From positions 1,823-11,979 of the forward strand of contig DNJM01000069.1 in the NCBI GenBank assembly GCA_003489085.1: a stretch of DNA of 10,157 nucleotides, read 5' to 3'. Positions 6,118 to 10,157 of this stretch are shown here, in pieces; positions within the stretch are counted from its first letter, which is position 1; every line of letters begins with the position of its first letter. The notes below the pieces were generated by a model. The model searched no databases. It was given only the letters and a program-made list of their open reading frames with translations, and had not been told where the DNA came from. This DNA is from Lachnospiraceae bacterium (GTDB lineage Bacteria > Bacillota > Clostridia > Lachnospirales > Lachnospiraceae). The position numbers and the translations under genes are program-made.

Positions 6118-7248
6118 ATGGCTTCTTTGGAAGAATTACGAAAAGAACTGGACAGAGTGGATGACAATATCGTGCGCCTGTATGAGGAACGGATGGAATT
6201 ATGCCGTCAGGTGGCGGAGTATAAAATAGAATCCGGACGGAAGGTATTGGATAAAGAGAGAGAGAAGGACAAGCTTGCCGCAGTAGAGAGCAAGGTGTCC
6301 GGTGCATTTAATAAAAAGGGAATCCGGGAGATTTTCGAGCAGCTGATGAGCATCAGCCGGAAACTGCAGTATCAGGAAATCGCCAGAAGAGGAACCTCCG
6401 GCCGTCTGCCGTTTATCCGGATGGACAGGCTGGATACCGATGAAGCACGCATTGTATTCCCGGGAACAGAGGGCTCCTATACACAGGCAGCCATGAAGAA
6501 GTATTTTGGAGAAAAGATCAATACATTTCATGTGGCTACGTTCCGGGAGGCATTGGAGGCGATGGAGGAAGGAACGGCGGACTTTGTTGTGCTGCCGATC
6601 GAGAATTCCTCTGCCGGAGCGGTGAATGAAGTATATGATCTGCTGGTAGAGTATGAGAATTATATTGTTGGGGAGACGATTCTGCCGATCAATCATACAT
6701 TAGCAGGCATTCCGGGAACAAAGCTGGAGGATATCCGTCAGGTGTATTCTCACCCACAGGGGCTGATGCAGTGTGAACGATTCCTGAACGGCCATCGCAG
6801 CTGGCAGCAGATCAGCATGGCGAATACGGCGCTGGCAGCAGAAAAGATTCTGAAGGAACAGGATCCGCAAAAGGCGGCGATCTGCAGTGAATATGCAGCA
6901 AAGGTGCATGGACTCAGTATTTTACAGGAGCATGTCAATGATAATGACAACAATTCTACCCGGTTTATCGTGATCACCAATCAGAAGATCTTTCTGCCGG
7001 ATGCACAGAAGATCAGTATCTGCTTCGAGGTGCCGCACGAAAGCGGTTCGCTGTATCAGGTGCTGTCGCATTTCATTTATAATGATCTGAATATGACCAA
7101 GATTGAGTCAAGGCCGATCGAAGGGCGTACCTGGGAATATCGGTTTTTCATAGATTTTGAAGGCAGTCTGGCGGACAGTGCGGTGAAAAATGCGATCCGC
7201 GGTCTACGGGAGGAGACCAGGAACCTGAAGATCCTGGGGAATTATTAA
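6118..7248 (+). CDS. pheA: Bifunctional chorismate mutase / prephenate dehydratase (P-protein, 376 aa)
   Basis: Converts chorismate to prephenate and then to phenylpyruvate in phenylalanine synthesis. The chorismate mutase domain (1 to about 88, AroQ type) keeps R8, R25, K36, D45, R48, E49, S80 and Q84, matching E. coli R11, R28, K39, D48, R51, E52, S84 and Q88. The prephenate dehydratase domain (about 110-285) has FPGTEGSYTQAA (114-125), LPIENSSAGAVNEVYDLL (159-176), SHPQGLMQCERF and the catalytic T281-R-F283. The C-terminal ACT domain (about 298-376) carries ESGSLYQVL in place of the GALV region and the ESRP motif (330-333) that binds phenylalanine, so feedback inhibition is expected. An in-frame GTG at 6106 lies inside the binding site ACGGAGTG (6101-6108), so ATG 6118 is chosen. 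The gene is divergent from pyrB; a DUF815 ATPase follows 21 bases later. Confidence 0.97.
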   Translation: MASLEELRKELDRVDDNIVRLYEERMELCRQVAEYKIESGRKVLDKEREKDKLAAVESKVSGAFNKKGIREIFEQLMSISRKLQYQEIARRGTSGRLPFIRMDRLDTDEARIVFPGTEGSYTQAAMKKYFGEKINTFHVATFREALEAMEEGTADFVVLPIENSSAGAVNEVYDLLVEYENYIVGETILPINHTLAGIPGTKLEDIRQVYSHPQGLMQCERFLNGHRSWQQISMANTALAAEKILKEQDPQKAAICSEYAAKVHGLSILQEHVNDNDNNSTRFIVITNQKIFLPDAQKISICFEVPHESGSLYQVLSHFIYNDLNMTKIESRPIEGRTWEYRFFIDFEGSLADSAVKNAIRGLREETRNLKILGNY

Positions 7249-7269
7249 ATCAATGGGGGAATAAAAGCT

Positions 7270-8562
7270 ATGCGTACAAATGAATTGATGCTGTACCGGG
7301 GGATGGAGCATGAAGACATTCTTCGGGATATGACATTTTTGATGGAGAACTGCGATAATGAATATTATAATGTAGAAGACCTGCGTTCACTGCTTTTTGA
7401 AACCGTGCACAGGCTGATTGAATTGACGGCGAACTATGGGTTTGAAGGAAATCTATGGCATACGTACCTGACATTCTTACTGGCAAATGATGAAAATGCC
7501 TACAGTACAGCCTGTGAGATTGTCGGCGAAATAGACGGCACGATCAATGCGGTGGCGCTGCATGATTTTGAAATATTTAAAGAATTATTTGACTATGATC
7601 TGGAACGGATTGAGCGGGAGCTTGGGGTATCCTGCTTCAACATGCTGGAGAATTACCAGATGACGGACAGTCACAGTAAGGTCTTTAATACCAGAATCCG
7701 GGGGCGGATCTGCACGCTGGCACAGGCACTGGCAGAAACAGAAGATGCGGCAGCCTTCAAGCGAGTATTAACGCAGTTTTATAAGGAATTCGGGGTCGGC
7801 AAATTCGGTCTGCACAAGGCCTTTCGGGTGAATCATGAGGGAGACGATGTACGGATTGAACCGATTACCCGGATTGCCCATGTGAAGCTGGACGATCTGA
7901 TCGGCTATGAGACAGCAAAGCAGAAGCTGATTGACAATACGGAGGCATTTGTAGAAGGCAGAAGAGCGAATAACTGTCTCCTGTTCGGTGCGGCAGGCAC
8001 CGGAAAATCCTCTTCGATCAAAGCGATCTTAAATCAGTATTATGATCAGGGCCTCCGAATGATCGAGGTGTACAAGCACCAGTTTCAGGATCTGAATGAG
8101 GTGATTGCACAGATTAAAAACCGAAACTACAAATTCATTATCTATATGGATGATCTTTCCTTTGAAGAATTTGAAATTGAATATAAATATCTGAAAGCGG
8201 TGATCGAAGGCGGGCTGGAGAAGAAGCCGGACAATGTCCTGATCTATGCCACCTCTAACCGCAGACATCTGATCCGGGAATCCTTCCGCGACCGGGATGA
8301 GCATGACGGAGATATCCATTCCAACGATACCGTACAGGAGAAGCTGTCTCTGGTAGCCAGATTCGGTGTTACGATCTTTTTCGATTCACCGGCAAAGAAG
8401 GAATTCCAGAAGATCGTACTGGCACTGGCGGAGAAAAACGGAATTCATATAGAGGAGAGCACACTGCTTCTGGAAGCGAACCAGTGGGAGCTGACCCATG
8501 GGGGACTTTCCGGAAGAACGGCGCAGCAGTTTATCGATTATCTGCTGGGGAAAGAAAAATAG
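7270..8562 (+). CDS. AAA-type ATPase, DUF815 family (430 aa)
   Basis: ATP-binding protein of the DUF815 (PF05673) type; its cellular role is not established. The C-terminal AAA module (about 205-430) shows Walker A GAAGTGKSS (240-248; K246) and Walker B FIIYMDDLSF (289-298; D294, D295). It also has sensor-1-like YATSNRRHL (326-334; N330), a candidate arginine finger in SLVARFG (R364), and sensor-2-like GGLSGRTAQQ (411-420; R416). The first 200 residues are helical-looking, acidic and unrecognised; they may bind a partner or substrate. No signal peptide or membrane segment is seen. ATG 7270 follows GGGGGA (7255-7260). It sits 21 bases after pheA with no terminator between, so it is probably co-transcribed, but nothing in the sequence ties it to phenylalanine synthesis. 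Length is normal for the clostridial version. Confidence 0.93.
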   Translation: MRTNELMLYRGMEHEDILRDMTFLMENCDNEYYNVEDLRSLLFETVHRLIELTANYGFEGNLWHTYLTFLLANDENAYSTACEIVGEIDGTINAVALHDFEIFKELFDYDLERIERELGVSCFNMLENYQMTDSHSKVFNTRIRGRICTLAQALAETEDAAAFKRVLTQFYKEFGVGKFGLHKAFRVNHEGDDVRIEPITRIAHVKLDDLIGYETAKQKLIDNTEAFVEGRRANNCLLFGAAGTGKSSSIKAILNQYYDQGLRMIEVYKHQFQDLNEVIAQIKNRNYKFIIYMDDLSFEEFEIEYKYLKAVIEGGLEKKPDNVLIYATSNRRHLIRESFRDRDEHDGDIHSNDTVQEKLSLVARFGVTIFFDSPAKKEFQKIVLALAEKNGIHIEESTLLLEANQWELTHGGLSGRTAQQFIDYLLGKEK

Positions 8563-8570
8563 AAATAGAA

Positions 8571-8610
8571 ACAGGCACAGGGCATATTTCAATATGCTTT
8601 CTGTGCCTGT
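8571..8610. terminator. Shared hairpin between the convergent ATPase gene and rqcH
   Basis: Outer arms ACAGGCACAG (8571-8580) and CTGTGCCTGT (8601-8610) pair perfectly. Inner arms GCATAT (8582-8587) and ATATGC (8592-8597) pair around a TTCA loop, with a small bulge between the two stems. It lies 8 bases past the ATPase stop and 8 bases past the rqcH stop. Read leftward the stem is followed by a T-rich stretch (complement of 8546-8570); read rightward the T-run is weak (AGTTCTGTTT). It probably serves both genes and is stronger for rqcH. Confidence 0.7.
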
Positions 8611-8618
8611 AGTTCTGT

Positions 8619-10157
8619 TTACTCCACCAGCCGGATGCCGGAGATATCGGAATCAATTACCAGAGAATAATTGGTATGATAGATCACGAATCCCGGCTTG
8701 GCTCCTTTTACCTTTTTGATGTGTTTCCGCTGAATGTAGTCGATTTCCACCTTATCGTTTCCACGGTTTTTGGAGTAGTAAGCGGCCAGCCGTCCGGCTT
8801 CCTCAAAGGTACGATCCGGCAGCTCCTCTCCATTTGTTTTCACGATGACATGGGAGCCGGGGCAGCCCTTGGCGTGGAACCACCAGTCACCGCCGGAAGC
8901 GGCCTCAAAGGTCAGCTCTTCATTCTGATAATTGTTCTTGCCGACGTAGATATCATATCCGTCTTCGGACTGATAATGAAGCGGGCGGCTGACCAATTTC
9001 TGCTTTTTCTTCGTAAACTTCCGTTTGACATAACCCGCCTCGGTCAATTCATCCTTGATCTGCAGCAGATCATCCTCCGTCAGTGCAATATCCAGCGCAT
9101 TGCTGACCGATTCCAGATAGACGATTTCCTCGTGAGTTTCCTGGATCAACTGGGAAAGCGCTTCGTAGGTCCGTTTCTGCTTATTATATTTTTCAAAATA
9201 GCGAAGGGCATTCTCCTGCGGTGTTTTTACCGGATCCAGGGGAATATCGATCATTTCATTCGTATAATAGTTGAGTGCGGTCAGCTTCCGGGCATCGGAT
9301 TCCAGGTTGTAGCCATAGGTGTGGATGAGTTCGCCGTAAACCTTGTATTTCTCGCGGCCTTCCGTATCGGCCAGCTGCTTTGCCTGGAGGTCGTATTTCT
9401 TTCGGTTCCGCTCCAGAGCGGTCTGAACCACATGACGCAGATCCGCAGATTTCTGACGGATCCGTGTGATTGTATTTTTCGAAGCATAGTATGCAGCCAG
9501 CAGCTCGGAGATCGAAGCATACTCCTTCTTATCATAAGATGAAAAATGCGACAGTGGTATCGAAGCATATTCCCGTGGCTCATTGCCCTGATAATAGATA
9601 CAGGGATGAAAATGCAGCTGCTTTACTTCTTCAAAAAACCAGCCGAACTGCTTATACAGGTGTAAAAGAAGATCTTCAGACAGCTCCTTTGCCGGCAGGG
9701 AAGAATCGATTCCGGCAAGAAAGCAGATTTCCTCGGCCACAACCGGGCTGATGCCGGTAAAGCTGGTATAAATTGCTTTTGCCAGGGCAGCGGGTTTCTG
9801 GCAAAGCGCTTCGGAAAAGGCATGAAAATCCACAGCCAGGGGATTCCGCTTCTGCATGGTGTCCGGCACGAAGTAGGGCTTGCCGGGCAGCACCTCGCGC
9901 ACGGAGCTCATCTGCGCGGAAACATGCTTGATGCTGTCTACGATCCGGTCATTTTCATCGCAGAAAATGATGTTGCTGTGTTTCCCCATAATTTCAATGA
10001 TCAATGTATGCTGTCTGGTATCGCCCAGCTCATCCGGATGTTCGATCGTAAATCGGATGATCCGTTCCAGTCCCGGCTGCTCGATGCGTATGATCCGCCC
10101 GTTATTGATATGCTTTCTAAGCAGCATACAGAAATTGGGCGCCGTCATCGGCGCCTT
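8619..10157 (-). CDS. rqcH: RqcH / NFACT family ribosome quality control protein, N-terminus outside the window
   Basis: Rqc2 homologue (formerly called fibronectin-binding protein FbpA/YloA). It binds stalled 50S subunits with peptidyl-tRNA and recruits tRNA-Ala to add C-terminal alanine tails that mark the chain for degradation. The visible part is 512 codons with no frameshift. The frame runs off the right edge with K-A-P-M; by comparison with B. subtilis RqcH about 65-70 residues are missing, so the ATG at 10148 is internal. NFACT-N continues with NFCMLLRKHI and EIMGKHSNII. A central region of mainly helical, charged sequence follows (coiled coils, HhH region). The C-terminal NFACT-R domain (DUF814) has DWWFHAKGCPGSHVIVKT, AAYYSKNRG and KKVKGAKPGFVIY. 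The residue matching tRNA-contacting D97 is glutamate (codon 10065-10067) next to the conserved arginine. The neighbouring ATPase gene converges on it, with no shared operon. Confidence 0.96.
   Translation of the reverse strand, partial: KAPMTAPNFCMLLRKHINNGRIIRIEQPGLERIIRFTIEHPDELGDTRQHTLIIEIMGKHSNIIFCDENDRIVDSIKHVSAQMSSVREVLPGKPYFVPDTMQKRNPLAVDFHAFSEALCQKPAALAKAIYTSFTGISPVVAEEICFLAGIDSSLPAKELSEDLLLHLYKQFGWFFEEVKQLHFHPCIYYQGNEPREYASIPLSHFSSYDKKEYASISELLAAYYASKNTITRIRQKSADLRHVVQTALERNRKKYDLQAKQLADTEGREKYKVYGELIHTYGYNLESDARKLTALNYYTNEMIDIPLDPVKTPQENALRYFEKYNKQKRTYEALSQLIQETHEEIVYLESVSNALDIALTEDDLLQIKDELTEAGYVKRKFTKKKQKLVSRPLHYQSEDGYDIYVGKNNYQNEELTFEAASGGDWWFHAKGCPGSHVIVKTNGEELPDRTFEEAGRLAAYYSKNRGNDKVEIDYIQRKHIKKVKGAKPGFVIYHTNYSLVIDSDISGIRLVE

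Noticed and set aside
8676..9542. A 288-codon open frame on the plus strand across rqcH
   Set aside because: It is antisense to well-conserved NFACT sequence. Its hydrophobic, F/I/L-rich translation is what reverse-reading of charged codons gives, not evidence of a membrane protein.
10146..10148. ATG at 10148 as the start of rqcH
   Set aside because: The frame stays open to the edge with K-A-P before this Met. The family has about 65-70 further N-terminal residues, including the start of NFACT-N, and no ribosome binding site is seen before it.
10138..10155. Direct and inverted repeat GGCGCC-gtcatc-GGCGCC at the right edge
   Set aside because: It lies inside rqcH and encodes the A-P-M-T-A-P-N stretch; two Ala-Pro pairs using the same codons produce it, so no separate function is needed.

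Overview
The window looks like ordinary chromosomal DNA from a low- to mid-GC Firmicute of class Clostridia, most likely a Lachnospiraceae-type gut bacterium. This is inferred from the type A RNase P RNA, strong AGGAGG ribosome binding sites, a pyrB-pyrI pair, a fused chorismate mutase/prephenate dehydratase, a DUF815 ATPase and an RqcH of clostridial type. I see no insertion sequence, phage gene, CRISPR array, tRNA or other sign of recent transfer. Codon use looks even from gene to gene.

Left part (1-4480, rightward): the 3' three quarters of rnpB, ending in an intrinsic terminator; then a clear sigma-70-type promoter driving a probable three-gene operon. That operon holds a PgsA-like CDP-alcohol phosphatidyltransferase (membrane phospholipid synthesis), an M17 leucyl aminopeptidase, and a 629-residue serine hydrolase of the beta-lactamase fold with an unrecognised C-terminal half. 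Gaps are only 24 and 30 bases. The operon ends at a striking 24-bp near-perfect hairpin.

Middle (4484-7248): the leftward pyrB-pyrI operon encodes the catalytic and regulatory chains of aspartate carbamoyltransferase (first committed step of pyrimidine synthesis). It is divergent from pheA, the bifunctional enzyme that takes chorismate to phenylpyruvate and carries a C-terminal ACT domain for phenylalanine feedback. The AT-rich 237-base region between them carries a good promoter for pyrB and a weaker one for pheA.

Right part (7270-10157): an AAA-type ATPase of the DUF815 family lies 21 bases after pheA and is probably co-transcribed with it. It converges on the 3' part of rqcH (ribosome quality control, NFACT family), whose 5' end is outside the window. 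The two genes meet at a shared hairpin.

The genes are mostly housekeeping and I do not see a hidden multigene defence or signalling system. The points most worth a second look are the serine hydrolase C-terminal domain, the ATPase of unknown role, the pyrB leader with a small palindrome and no visible attenuator, the long hairpin at 4409-4473, and a D-to-E change at a functionally tested RqcH residue.
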